From Lysobacter defluvii IMMIB APB-9 = DSM 18482 (GTDB lineage: Bacteria; Pseudomonadota; Gammaproteobacteria; Xanthomonadales; Xanthomonadaceae), in the NCBI RefSeq assembly GCF_000423325.1, contig NZ_KE384007.1, forward strand, positions 65,491 through 129,490: a stretch of DNA of 64,000 nt, given 5' to 3'. Below are positions 26,927 to 35,461 of this stretch, in pieces; position 1 is the stretch's first letter; the number at the start of each line of letters is the position of its first letter. Position numbers and translations under genes: made by a program. The notes beneath the pieces were generated by a model. That model worked only from the letters and a program-made list of their open reading frames with translations, searched no databases and was not told the origin of the DNA.

Positions 26927-27511
26927 ATGGCAACCGCGAAGAAGACCCGCAGCACCGTGAAGGCCACCAAGGCCACGAAGGGAGGAGGCGTGCGAACCCG
27001 CCCGGCCGCCTCGCCGGGGAACGATTCGCGCGCCCCGCAGCTCGATATCGGGATCGAGGACGGGGACCGCAAGGAGATCTCGACCGGCCTGTCGGCGTTC
27101 CTCGCCGACGCCTACACGCTGTACCTGAAGACCCACAACTTCCACTGGAACGTGACCGGGCCGATGTTCAACGCCCTGCACGCAATGTTCGAGGAGCAGT
27201 ACACCGAGCAGTGGGAGGCGCTGGACGACATCGCCGAGCGCATCCGTGCCCTGGGCTACAACGCCCCCGGCTCCTACCAGGAGTTCATCGCCCTGACCTC
27301 GATCGAGGAGGAGACCGGGCTGGACCGTGCGCCGGAGTGGAAGGAAATGGTCGCCCAGCTGGTCGCTGGCAACGAGGCGGTGTGCCGGACCGCGCGCCGG
27401 GTGCTGCGTACCGCCGACGACGCCGGCGACGACCCGACCGTGGACATGCTGACCCAGCGCCTGCAGACCCACGAGAAGTACGCCTGGATGCTGCGTTCGC
27501 TGTTGCAGTAA
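26927..27511 (+). CDS. dps: Dps ferritin-like DNA-protection protein
   Basis: Miniferritin that oxidises iron with peroxide, stores it in a dodecamer and shields DNA. 194 aa, about 30 longer than E. coli Dps because of a basic Lys/Thr/Ala-rich N-terminus (KKTRSTVKATKATKGGGVR) that could bind DNA. The ferroxidase site of the family is intact: KTHNFHWNVTGPMF gives the first His pair, then MFEEQYTEQWEALDDIAERI gives the acidic ligands. AGGAG lies 10 bp before the ATG at 26927. It is back to back with hrpA in a 43-bp gap, so its promoter must lie partly in the hrpA coding sequence. An OxyR or similar site could not be recognised. Confidence 0.95.
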   Translation: MATAKKTRSTVKATKATKGGGVRTRPAASPGNDSRAPQLDIGIEDGDRKEISTGLSAFLADAYTLYLKTHNFHWNVTGPMFNALHAMFEEQYTEQWEALDDIAERIRALGYNAPGSYQEFIALTSIEEETGLDRAPEWKEMVAQLVAGNEAVCRTARRVLRTADDAGDDPTVDMLTQRLQTHEKYAWMLRSLLQ

Positions 27512-27525
27512 CCGCTGTTTTCCCA

Positions 27526-27564
27526 GGCCGGCGGGGGCGCTTTTCCCACCGCCCCCGGCCGGCC
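27526..27564 (+). terminator. GC-rich hairpin after dps
   Basis: A 14-base arm (GGCCGGCGGGGGCG) pairs with CGCCCCCGGCCGGCC across a 10-base loop, with one bulge, 15 bp after the dps stop and before recQ. No T-run follows on the plus strand, so it may end dps transcription only with Rho help or simply stabilise the transcript. Confidence 0.35.
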
Positions 27565-27584
27565 CGGCTGGTACCCTGTGCGGC

Positions 27585-29414
27585 ATGCAACAGGCTGCGC
27601 TGGAACTGCTCCGCACCACCTTCGGCCACGAGGGATTCCGTGGCGAGCAGGCGGAGATCGTCGACTGCGTGGCCGGGGGCAACGACGCCCTCGTGCTCAT
27701 GCCCACCGGCGGCGGCAAGTCCCTGTGCTACCAGCTCCCCGCGCTGCTGCGCGGCGGCTGCGCCATCGTCGTCTCGCCCCTCATCGCGCTGATGCAGGAC
27801 CAGGTCGAGGGCCTGCGCCAGCTGGGCGTGAAGGCGGCTTTCCTGAACTCCACCCTGGACGCGGCCGGGGTCGCCGCCGTTGAGCGTGACTTCCTCGGCG
27901 GCGACCTGGACCTGCTCTACGTCGCGCCGGAGCGCCTGCTCACGCCCCGGTTCCTGTCGCTGCTGGACCGCGCCCACGCCGGCCCGGGCATCGCCCTGTT
28001 CGCAATTGACGAGGCCCACTGCGTGTCCCAGTGGGGCCACGATTTCCGTCCCGAGTACCGCCAGCTGACGGTGCTGCACGAGCGCTGGCCGGGCGTGCCG
28101 CGCATCGCGCTGACCGCCACGGCCGACGCGCCCACCCGCGAGGAGATCGCCGAGCGCCTTGGCCTGCAGGACGCGCGGCGCTTCACCAGCTCCTTCGATC
28201 GGCCCAACATCCGCTACACCGTCGTGCAGAAGGACGGCGGTGGTACCCGCGCGCTGCTCGACTTCCTGGCCCGCCACCGCGGCCAGAGCGGGATCGTCTA
28301 TGCCTTCTCCCGCCGCCGGGTCGAGTCGGTCGCCGAGCAACTGCAGCAGGCCGGCATCGACGCCCTGCCCTACCACGCCGGCATGGAGGCGCAGGTACGC
28401 GCCGAGCACCAGCGCCGGTTCCTGCAGGGCGACGGCGTGGTGGTGGTGGCGACGATCGCCTTCGGCATGGGCATCGACAAGCCGGACGTGCGCTTCGTCG
28501 CCCACGTAGACCTGCCCAAGTCGATCGAGGGCTACTACCAGGAAACCGGCCGCGCCGGCCGCGACGGCATGCCCGCCGAGGCGTGGCTCAGCTACGGGCT
28601 GGGCGACGTGGTCAACCTGCGGATGCTGATCAACCAGGGCGAGGCCGGTGACGAGCGCAAGCGGCTGGAGCTGCGCAAGCTCGATGCCCTGCTCGGCTTC
28701 TGCGAGTCCACCGGCTGCCGGCGCCAGGCCCTGCTCGGCTGGTTCGGCGAGGAGCACGCCGGCGCCTGTGGCAACTGCGACAACTGCCTGCACCCGCCCG
28801 AGTGCTGGGACGGCACCGAGGCCGCGCGCATGGCCCTGAGCTGCGTGTACCGGACCGGCCAGCGCTTCGGCGCCGGGCACGTGATCGACGTGCTGCGCGG
28901 CACCCCCACCGACAAGGTGGCACAGCACGGCCACCAGTCCCTGAGCACCTGGGGCATCGGCGCCGAGCTCCCGGTCCGCCAGTGGAGCAGCGTGTTCCGC
29001 CAGCTGGTCGCGCTGGGGCTGCTGGAAGCCGACCACGAACGCCACGGCGCCCTGCGCCTGACCCAGGCCGCCGGCCCGGTCCTGCGCGGCGAGCGCGAGC
29101 TGACCTTCCGCAAGGACGCCGCACGTCCCCCGCGCGCCACCCGCCAGCGCGCGTCCGTGGACGCCTCGCTCGAGGACCTGTCGCTGGAGGAACGCCAGCG
29201 CTTCGAGGCCCTGCGCCGCTGGCGCGCCGAAACCGCACGCGAGCAGAACGTGCCGGCCTACGTGATCTTCCACGACGCCACCCTGCGCTCGATCGCCGAG
29301 GCGGCGCCGGACGACCTGGACGCGCTCGCGCAGGTGCCGGGGATCGGGACGGTCAAGCTGGAACGCTACGGCGAGGACGTGCTGCAGCAGTTGCTGGACT
29401 GCGAGGCGGCGTAG
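27585..29414 (+). CDS. recQ: RecQ ATP-dependent DNA helicase
   Basis: 3'-5' superfamily 2 helicase of the RecF recombination pathway. 609 aa, the same length as E. coli RecQ. Motif 0/I: FRGEQAEIVDC and VLMPTGGGKSLCYQLPAL; DEAH in FAIDEAHCVSQWGHDFR; motif III LTATAD; motif VI near QETGRAGRDGMPAEA. The zinc-binding domain has Cys residues in CESTGC and ACGNCDNC; the RQC winged helix follows and an HRDC domain with AQVPGIGTVKLERYGEDVL ends the protein. Start at the ATG at 27585. Downstream come a REP-like element and tRNA-Lys. Confidence 0.96.
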   Translation: MQQAALELLRTTFGHEGFRGEQAEIVDCVAGGNDALVLMPTGGGKSLCYQLPALLRGGCAIVVSPLIALMQDQVEGLRQLGVKAAFLNSTLDAAGVAAVERDFLGGDLDLLYVAPERLLTPRFLSLLDRAHAGPGIALFAIDEAHCVSQWGHDFRPEYRQLTVLHERWPGVPRIALTATADAPTREEIAERLGLQDARRFTSSFDRPNIRYTVVQKDGGGTRALLDFLARHRGQSGIVYAFSRRRVESVAEQLQQAGIDALPYHAGMEAQVRAEHQRRFLQGDGVVVVATIAFGMGIDKPDVRFVAHVDLPKSIEGYYQETGRAGRDGMPAEAWLSYGLGDVVNLRMLINQGEAGDERKRLELRKLDALLGFCESTGCRRQALLGWFGEEHAGACGNCDNCLHPPECWDGTEAARMALSCVYRTGQRFGAGHVIDVLRGTPTDKVAQHGHQSLSTWGIGAELPVRQWSSVFRQLVALGLLEADHERHGALRLTQAAGPVLRGERELTFRKDAARPPRATRQRASVDASLEDLSLEERQRFEALRRWRAETAREQNVPAYVIFHDATLRSIAEAAPDDLDALAQVPGIGTVKLERYGEDVLQQLLDCEAA

Positions 29415-29428
29415 CGGGGAGTGCCTGG

Positions 29429-29448
29429 ATTCCGGCGTGCGCGGGAAT
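29429..29448. repeat. Imperfect REP-like palindrome after recQ
   Basis: ATTCCGGCG and CGCGGGAAT around TG, one mismatch, 14 bp after the recQ stop. It has the same arm length, loop and following GGCGGG/GACGGG-type flank as the hrpA and 62519 copies, so I read it as a diverged family member. It may also end the recQ transcript. Confidence 0.65.
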
Positions 29449-29456
29449 GGCGGGAG

Positions 29457-29532
29457 TGGTGGGCCGTGATGGATTCGAACCATCGACCAGCGGATTAAAA
29501 GTCCGATGCTCTACCGACTGAGCTAACGGCCC
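29457..29532 (-). tRNA. tRNA-Lys (UUU)
   Basis: 76 nt on the minus strand, with the CCA end encoded. The acceptor stem GGGCCGT pairs with ACGGCCC (discriminator A). The D-arm has AGCTCAGTCGGTAGAGCA, the anticodon loop reads CTTTTAA with anticodon TTT, and the T-arm has the GGTTCGAATCC core. All pairs of the acceptor stem match. It lies between recQ and the oxidase cluster, on the opposite strand to both. Confidence 0.97.
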
Positions 29533-29677
29533 ACGGGACCGGCAATTGTGCCACGGCACCGGCGGATGCGCGTCCTTTCACCGGGCTTTTCCCGAACCCG
29601 TGGCTGAATGGCCGCCATCCGTCCCAGTGGAGCATGGCTTGTCAGGACCGGCCCCGAGGTCGCGCCCGCGGTCGCAC

Positions 29678-30433
29678 ATGACCGCCTCCCTGTGCGTCGC
29701 AGCCGCCGTGGTGCTGGCCGGCAGCGGCTGCAGCGGCGTGCAGTCGATGCTCGATCCCGCCGGTCCCGCGGCCGAGGGGATCGCGCGCACCTGGTGGATC
29801 ATGGCCGGCGGGGCGATGGTCATCCTCACCCTGGTCATGGTGCTGCTGTGGCGCGCCATGGTCCGCGACCCGGACGCGCCCCCGTTCCGCAGCGGCATCC
29901 TGATGATCGCCTTGGGCGGCCTGGCCTTTCCGGTGGCGGTGCTTGCCGCCCTGCTGGTGCACGGCACGGCCACCGGGTGGCGGGTGATGGCCATGGACCG
30001 GCCGGCGGACCATGCGATCGGGGTGCACGCACGGCAATGGTTCTGGACCTTCCGCTACCTGGGGGAAGACGGCGAGCCGCTGGCCACCACCCGGGACGTG
30101 CTGGTCATGCCCCAGGGACGCGACGTGGAGTTCCGCATCACCGCCGGGGACGTGATCCACAGCTTCTGGGTCCCGCGCCTGGGCGGGAAGATGGACGCGA
30201 TCCCGGGCCGCACCAACCTGCTGCGCCTGCGCGCCGACCAGGCCGTGCCGATCCGCGGCCAGTGCGCGGAGTTCTGCGGCCGCGACCACGCCCACATGGC
30301 CTTCGAGGTGGTGGTGGTGCCCCCGGCGGAATACGAGGCGTGGGTCGCGGCGGGCGGTGGCCCGCTGCCGGACCGCCACCCGGACGCACGGCGTGCGCAA
30401 ACGGATACACGGGGGGACTCCACCGATGACTGA
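29678..30433 (+). CDS. coxB: Cytochrome c oxidase subunit II (CuA)
   Basis: Subunit II of a haem-copper oxidase; holds the CuA centre that takes electrons from cytochrome c, facing the periplasm. 251 aa from the ATG at 29678. The N-terminus looks like a lipoprotein signal (AAAVVLAGSGC, Cys about 18), then two membrane segments at about 33-58 and 68-92. The CuA ligands are complete: His in VIHSFWVPRLGG, then CAEFCGRDHAHM at about 196-207. There is no C-terminal cytochrome c domain. The end overlaps the start of the subunit I/III gene by 8 bp. Longer upstream forms of the frame lack support. Confidence 0.95.
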   Translation: MTASLCVAAAVVLAGSGCSGVQSMLDPAGPAAEGIARTWWIMAGGAMVILTLVMVLLWRAMVRDPDAPPFRSGILMIALGGLAFPVAVLAALLVHGTATGWRVMAMDRPADHAIGVHARQWFWTFRYLGEDGEPLATTRDVLVMPQGRDVEFRITAGDVIHSFWVPRLGGKMDAIPGRTNLLRLRADQAVPIRGQCAEFCGRDHAHMAFEVVVVPPAEYEAWVAAGGGPLPDRHPDARRAQTDTRGDSTDD

Positions 30434-32945
30434 TCCCGCCCCGCACTCCCCCGCCGACCAGGTGCGGCTGGCCCGCCTGCACGAGGTCTGGTCCAACCCG
30501 CCCGGGCTCACCGGCACCCTGACCGGCGTGTTCCACAGCTCAGTGGGCATGCGCTACGTCTATACCGGTTTGGCCTTCATGCTGGTGGGCGGGCTGCTGT
30601 CGATGTTCATCCGGCTGCAGCTGGCCTGGCCGGGCAACGAGGTGCTGGACCCGGACCGCTACAACCAGTTCGTGACCATGCACGGCACCACGATGATGTT
30701 CCTGTTCGCGGTGCCGATCATGGAAGGCTTCGCGATCTACCTGCTGCCCAAGATGCTGGGCACGCGCGACCTGCCGTTCCCGCGCATGGGCGCGTTCGGG
30801 TACTGGTGCTACCTGTTCGGCGGGCTGTTCCTGTACTCCAGCTTCCTGTTCGGCGAGGTGCCGGACTCGGGCTGGTTCATGTACACCCCGCTGACCAGCA
30901 GCACCTACTCGCCGGGCATGGGTCCCGACTTCTGGCTGATCGGCGTGACCTTCGCCGAGATCGCGGCGGTGACCGCGGCCGTCGAGCTGATCGTCTCGAT
31001 CCTGGTCACGCGTGCGCCGGGCATGGGCATCCACCGGATGCCGCTGTACGCGTGGTACATCCTGATCACCGCCTTCATGATCGCGTTCGGGTTCCCGCCG
31101 CTGATCCTGGCCTCGATCCTGCTGGAGATCGAGCGCGCCTTCGGCTTCGCCTTCTTCGAGGTGGCCCGCGGCGGCGACCCGCTGCTGTGGCAGCACCTGT
31201 TCTGGCTGTTCGGCCACCCCGAGGTCTACATCATCTTCCTGCCGGCCGCGGGGGTGGTGACCACCCTGGTCGCGACCGTCGCCCAGCGGCCGATCGTGGG
31301 CTACCACTGGATCGTGCTGGCGATCATCGCCATGGGCTTCCTCAGCTTCGGGCTGTGGGTGCACCACATGTTCACCGTGGGCATCCCGCTGCTGTCGCTG
31401 AGCTTCTTCAGCGCGGCCAGCATGGCGGTGGCGATCCCGACCGGCATCCAGATCTTCGCCTGGCTGGCGACGCTGTGGTCCGGGCGACCACGCATGAGCG
31501 TGCCGATGCTGTACCTGGCCGGCTTCTTCTTCATCTTCGTGCTGGGCGGGCTGACCGGGGTGATGGTGGCGCTGGTCCCCTTCGACTGGCAGGTGCACGA
31601 CACCCACTTCATCGTCGCCCACATGCACTACGTGCTGATCGGCGGGATGATGTTCCCGATGTTCGCCGGGCTGTATTACTGGCTGCCGCTGGTGAGCGGG
31701 CGGATGCCGTCGGAGACGCTGGGACGGGCCGGGTTCTGGCTGCTGTTCCTGGGCTTCAACCTGGTCTTCCTGCCGATGCACCTGACGGGCATGGCCGGGC
31801 TGCCGCGGCGGGTCTACACGTACGTGCCGGAACTGGGCGTGTCCTGGCTCAACCTGCTGTCCACCGCCGCCGGCTTCGCGCTGGCGGTGGGCGTGGTGGC
31901 GGTGCTCGTCGACCTGGCGCTGTGCTTCCGCCACGGCCGGCGCGCGCCGGCTAACCCGTGGAACGCAGGCTCCCTGGAGTGGGCGCTGGCGCTGCCCCCG
32001 CAGCCGTACAACTTCGCCTCGATCCCGCGCGTGGGCAGTGGGTACCCGCTGTGGGATCGCCCTGCAACGGCCGCCGAAGCCGCCTCGCCGCGCGGCCTGC
32101 TGGCCGATGCAAGCCATGGCCAGCGCGAGCTGATCGGCAGCGGCATCCTGAGCGCACGGCCCGAGCAGGTGGTGCGGGTCGCCACCAACAGCTGGGCGCC
32201 GATCCTGGCGGCGCTGTCGATCGCGGTGATCCTCGCCTTCTTCATCGCCAAGGTGTACGTCGGCGCGGTGCTCGGACTGCTGCCGCTGCTGGCGGTCCTG
32301 ACATGGTGGTTGTGGACGACCGGAGACCGCCATGCCCCGGCCCGGATCGAGGCCGAGCCGGGGCTGTGGCTGCCGGTACAGGCCGCCGCGCCCAACGCGC
32401 CGGGCTGGTGGGCCACCGTGGTGTCGCTGCTGATCGACGGGTCGCTGTTCGCCTCGCTGGTGTTCGCGTACTTCTACCTGTGGCTCAACGCCCCGGCGTG
32501 GCCGGCGCCGCCCGCGGAGGTCGGCCCGCTCGGGGTACCGGTGCTGGCCGCCTTGCTGCTGGTCGCCGCCGCCGTGGCCGGTGGCCGGGCGCTGAAGCGG
32601 AGCGATGCCGGGCAGCCGCGCGGGCTGCGCCTGTGGCTGGTGCTCGCCACCGCGGCGGGACTGGGCTTCGTCGCGCTGCAGGCGTGGGTGCTGGGCGACG
32701 TCGCCGGGGACCCGCGCGGGCACGCCTACTCCTCGGTGGTGTGGACGCTGGCCGGATTCCACTGGGTCCACGTGGCGGTCGCGGCGCTGGTCTCGGCCTT
32801 CGTGTGGGCGCGCTCGGCCGCAGGGCTGGTGGACGCGGAGAAGCGGCTGGAGCCGCGCATTGCCGCGGCCCTGTGGCGGTATGTCGCGGCGCAGGGGCTG
32901 GTCGCCTGGGCGGTGATCCACGTGTTCCCGAGGCTGTCGGCATGA
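30426..32945 (+). CDS. ctaD: Cytochrome c oxidase subunit I fused to subunit III
   Basis: 839-aa membrane protein joining the catalytic subunit I (haem a/a3-CuB) to a subunit III-like domain. Subunit I part: HGTTMMFLFAVPIMEG, the A-type WLFGHPEVYIIFLP with His about 264 and the crosslinkable Tyr 268, LWVHHMFTVG with the CuB His pair, and HDTHFIVAHMHYVL with haem ligands. From about residue 655 (PGWWATVVSLLIDGSLFASL) the chain continues as a shortened subunit III. Fused I/III chains are known, for example in Thermus caa3 and Bradyrhizobium CoxN. The ATG at 30426 overlaps coxB; the stop overlaps the next gene (ATGA). Confidence 0.94.
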   Translation: MTDPAPHSPADQVRLARLHEVWSNPPGLTGTLTGVFHSSVGMRYVYTGLAFMLVGGLLSMFIRLQLAWPGNEVLDPDRYNQFVTMHGTTMMFLFAVPIMEGFAIYLLPKMLGTRDLPFPRMGAFGYWCYLFGGLFLYSSFLFGEVPDSGWFMYTPLTSSTYSPGMGPDFWLIGVTFAEIAAVTAAVELIVSILVTRAPGMGIHRMPLYAWYILITAFMIAFGFPPLILASILLEIERAFGFAFFEVARGGDPLLWQHLFWLFGHPEVYIIFLPAAGVVTTLVATVAQRPIVGYHWIVLAIIAMGFLSFGLWVHHMFTVGIPLLSLSFFSAASMAVAIPTGIQIFAWLATLWSGRPRMSVPMLYLAGFFFIFVLGGLTGVMVALVPFDWQVHDTHFIVAHMHYVLIGGMMFPMFAGLYYWLPLVSGRMPSETLGRAGFWLLFLGFNLVFLPMHLTGMAGLPRRVYTYVPELGVSWLNLLSTAAGFALAVGVVAVLVDLALCFRHGRRAPANPWNAGSLEWALALPPQPYNFASIPRVGSGYPLWDRPATAAEAASPRGLLADASHGQRELIGSGILSARPEQVVRVATNSWAPILAALSIAVILAFFIAKVYVGAVLGLLPLLAVLTWWLWTTGDRHAPARIEAEPGLWLPVQAAAPNAPGWWATVVSLLIDGSLFASLVFAYFYLWLNAPAWPAPPAEVGPLGVPVLAALLLVAAAVAGGRALKRSDAGQPRGLRLWLVLATAAGLGFVALQAWVLGDVAGDPRGHAYSSVVWTLAGFHWVHVAVAALVSAFVWARSAAGLVDAEKRLEPRIAAALWRYVAAQGLVAWAVIHVFPRLSA

Positions 32946-33322
32946 GCGGCCGGCGTCCCTGGACCCTGAGCCTGGTGGCCGCGCCCATGGTGATCTGGGC
33001 GCTGCACCTGCTGGTGGTCTACAGCCTGGAGGGGCTGGCCTGCGCGCGCGGCTGGCCGCTGGGGCGGTTCGCCGGCATGTCCTGGTTCAACTGGCTGCTG
33101 GTGGGCGTGACCATACCTGCGCTCGTGGCGGTCGCCTGGATGATGTGGCGCGGCTGGCGCGATGCGCGCGATCCGGCCGGACCGGCCGGATCCTCCATGG
33201 CGCGGCGCCAGCGCCTGCTCGCCTGGGTCGCGATGGCACTGGCCGCGGTGTCGGTGGTGGCGATCGTGTTCGCCACCGTGCCGGTCTTCATGCTCCCGCC
33301 CTGCACCCCGGAGGCCCTGTGA
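32942..33322 (+). CDS. Small membrane protein of the oxidase cluster
   Basis: 126 aa with three likely membrane segments: LVAAPMVIWALHLLVVYSLE, WLLVGVTIPALVAVAWMMW and VAMALAAVSVVAIVFATVPV. It has no recognised motif. Its ATG overlaps the stop of the fused subunit I/III gene and its stop overlaps the ATG of the next gene, so it is translated in the same unit. Position suggests a small oxidase subunit or assembly factor, comparable with the short genes after coxN in coxMNOP-type clusters; that is inference. Confidence 0.7.
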   Translation: MSGRRPWTLSLVAAPMVIWALHLLVVYSLEGLACARGWPLGRFAGMSWFNWLLVGVTIPALVAVAWMMWRGWRDARDPAGPAGSSMARRQRLLAWVAMALAAVSVVAIVFATVPVFMLPPCTPEAL

Positions 33323-33891
33323 TGCGCCCGCCCTGGAGCAGGGGTCGCGCCAGCGACCCGCAGTACGCCCGCAAGGTCCCGAGCGTGATGGCGGTGATGC
33401 ACCACCCGATCCATCCGATGGTGGTGGTGTTCCCGATCGCCTTTCTGATGGCGGTGCCGGCGACGGACCTTGCGTGGCTGTTCACCGGCGACGGGTTCTG
33501 GGCCCGGCTCTCGCTGTGGCTGACCGGGGGCGGGCTGGTGATGGGACTGCTGGCGGCAGTGTTCGGGATCGGCGACCTGCTGCTGTTGCCGGAGGTGCGG
33601 CGCAAGCCGGCCGCGTGGGGCCACTTCATCGCCGCGGTGATGGTGCTTGCCCTCGCCGGCGTGGGCCTGTGGCTGCGCCTGCCGGATCCCGGGGCGGCGG
33701 TCTGGCCCTGGGGCCTGGCCCACGGACTGGTGACGGCGGGCGTGCTTGCCGTCGCCGGCTGGCTGGGCGGCACGCTCAGCTTCCACCACGGAGTCGGCGT
33801 ATACGGACACCGGCCGCATGGCTCGGACGACGCGGCCAGCCCGGGCGGCGCCGAGGAGAACGCCGGGCCGTCGAGTATCGGGCGCGAATAA
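33322..33891 (+). CDS. DUF2231-type membrane protein
   Basis: 189 aa, four membrane segments, with the MHHPIHPMVVVFPIAF start typical of the DUF2231 family, whose paired histidines suggest metal or haem contact. Later segments are LSLWLTGGGLVMGLLAAVF, HFIAAVMVLALAGVGLWL and LVTAGVLAVAGWLGGTLSFHHG. The ATG at 33322 shares its first base with the preceding stop. DUF2231 proteins often sit in oxidase or copper loci, so I infer a role in the oxidase; function unproven. It ends 10 bp from a convergent gene. Confidence 0.78.
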   Translation: MRPPWSRGRASDPQYARKVPSVMAVMHHPIHPMVVVFPIAFLMAVPATDLAWLFTGDGFWARLSLWLTGGGLVMGLLAAVFGIGDLLLLPEVRRKPAAWGHFIAAVMVLALAGVGLWLRLPDPGAAVWPWGLAHGLVTAGVLAVAGWLGGTLSFHHGVGVYGHRPHGSDDAASPGGAEENAGPSSIGRE

Positions 33892-33901
33892 AGCCTCAGC
33901 C

Positions 33902-34390
33902 TCAGCCGCCCGCCGCCATCGGCGGTGGCGGCAGCGGCGGCACGGTCACCGGCTTGCCCCCGGTGATCCCGGCAAGGGCGACCAGGAGGATCAGCGGCGC
34001 CCAGCCCGCCAGCCGCTGGAGCCAGGCCGCGCCGGGTGCCCTGCCCTGCTCGAACCGCTGTACGCCCACGCCGAGGTACAGGTGGATCATCACCGCGAAG
34101 GCGACCACCGCGAGCTTGAGCACCAGCCACGCACCGGGCTCGGCGAAGGGCACCAGCGCCAGGCCCAGGGCGACGGTGACCACGCCGGCGGGCGACATCA
34201 CCCGGAAGTACAGCAGCCGCGCGGCCCGAAGCTCGAATTCGGGCATTGCCGGATCCGCTTCCACCCAATGACCCGTCTGCGTGGCAACCCCCGTCGCTGC
34301 GCGACAGCGCAACAGGCGCGGCAACAGCAGCAGCCCGCTGAACCACACCGACATCGCGGCGATGTGGAGGACCTTCATCCAGAAGTACAC
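33902..34390 (-). CDS. HemJ/CopD-like membrane protein
   Basis: 162 aa with four membrane segments. The start MYFWMKVLHIAAMSVWFSGL and the middle FELRAARLLYFRVMSPAGVV resemble HemJ (UPF0093, protoporphyrinogen oxidase), whose conserved His is in KVLH; CopD-like copper-transport proteins share the fold. Initiation is probably the GTG at 34390, because HemJ proteins begin MYLW; an ATG four codons later is the alternative. Opposite strand to the oxidase operon, convergent with the DUF2231 gene and divergent from the CtaG gene. A role in haem or copper supply to the oxidase fits, but which one cannot be settled here. Confidence 0.72.
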   Translation of the reverse strand: MYFWMKVLHIAAMSVWFSGLLLLPRLLRCRAATGVATQTGHWVEADPAMPEFELRAARLLYFRVMSPAGVVTVALGLALVPFAEPGAWLVLKLAVVAFAVMIHLYLGVGVQRFEQGRAPGAAWLQRLAGWAPLILLVALAGITGGKPVTVPPLPPPPMAAGG

Positions 34391-34510
34391 GCGCGTCTCC
34401 GCGGCCAGGTTCGCGCCCAGACTAGACCCGCGTGCGCAAGGGCTCGTGTAGGCACGGCGGGAAAGCGTCGCATTGCGCCCCGCTGGACTCCGGGTTGGTA
34501 CGCTCGCGAC

Positions 34511-35395
34511 ATGAGCCGTGTCCTAGCCGCCCTGCCCCTTCTCCTGGCCACCCCCGTGGCGCTTGCGCACCAGACCGGCGACGGTCCGCCGACCTGGGGC
34601 ACGGCGTGGACGCTCTCGCCCTGGGTGCTGCTGCCATGGCTCGCGCTGGGCGTGCTCTACGCGGCCGGTCTGGCGCGCCTGTGGCGCCGCGCCGGCACCG
34701 GGGCGGGAATTGACCGGCTGCAGGCGACCGGGTTCGCGGGCGGCATGCTGGCGCTCGCGCTGGCGACGATCTGGCCGTTCGACGCCATGGGCGAATGGTC
34801 GCTCGCGGCGCACATCGGCCAGCACATGCTGCTGCTCGCCCTGGTCCCGCCGCTGCTGCTGGCGGGCCGGCCGGCCGCGGCGATCGCGCACGTGCTGCCG
34901 GCCCGGCTGTCGGCCCGCCTGCACCGCGCCACCGCAAGGCTGCAGGCGCTCGCCACCGGGGGGCTCGGCACGGCGACCGCCGCACACGTCGGCGTGATGC
35001 TGGCCTGGCACCTGCCGGTCGCCACCACCGCCGCGCTGCAGAACGAGGCGGTGCACTGGGTGATGCACGCCAGCTTCCTGCTGGCGGGGCTGTGGTTCTG
35101 GGCCGCGCTGCTGCATCGCATCCGCGAGCCGGAGACCGGCGTCGGTGCCGCCCTGGTCGCGATCATCGCGGTGATGATGGCCATGGGGTTCCTCGGGGCG
35201 CTGCTGACCTTCTCGCGCCGGGTGCTGTACGCGGTCTATGGCTGGCGCGCACCCGAGCTGGGGCTGGATCCGCTGGTCGACCAGCAGCTTGCCGGACTGG
35301 TGATGTGGGTGCCGGCGTGCCTGCCCTACATCGTCGGCGGGCTGGTGCTGGCGCGCCTGTGGCTGCGTCGGGCGGAGCGCCGTGCCACCGGCTGA
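34511..35395 (+). CDS. CtaG-type cytochrome c oxidase assembly factor
   Basis: 294-aa membrane protein of the caa3_CtaG family, which helps assemble the CuA/CuB oxidase. Signal-like N-terminus (VLAALPLLLATPVALAHQ), then about seven membrane segments. Conserved His residues appear in AAHIGQHMLLLALVPPLLL, AHVGVMLAWHLP and AVHWVMHASFLLAGLWFW. The end has PLVDQQLAGLVMWVPACLPY, typical of the family. The ATG at 34511 gives the correct N-terminus. It follows the HemJ/CopD-like gene head to head, and the oxidase subunits are 1.6 kb upstream. Confidence 0.85.
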   Translation: MSRVLAALPLLLATPVALAHQTGDGPPTWGTAWTLSPWVLLPWLALGVLYAAGLARLWRRAGTGAGIDRLQATGFAGGMLALALATIWPFDAMGEWSLAAHIGQHMLLLALVPPLLLAGRPAAAIAHVLPARLSARLHRATARLQALATGGLGTATAAHVGVMLAWHLPVATTAALQNEAVHWVMHASFLLAGLWFWAALLHRIREPETGVGAALVAIIAVMMAMGFLGALLTFSRRVLYAVYGWRAPELGLDPLVDQQLAGLVMWVPACLPYIVGGLVLARLWLRRAERRATG

Positions 35396-35461
35396 GCGCC
35401 ATTACCTGGCGCCCACGCCCGGCGCGCCACAGTGGCCACCGACCCAAACCGGGAGCGTGGC

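Noticed and set aside
29457-29532. tRNA-Lys as an integration site for a mobile element
   Set aside because: No integrase or repeated tRNA 3' end is visible on either side; recQ and the oxidase genes flank it normally.
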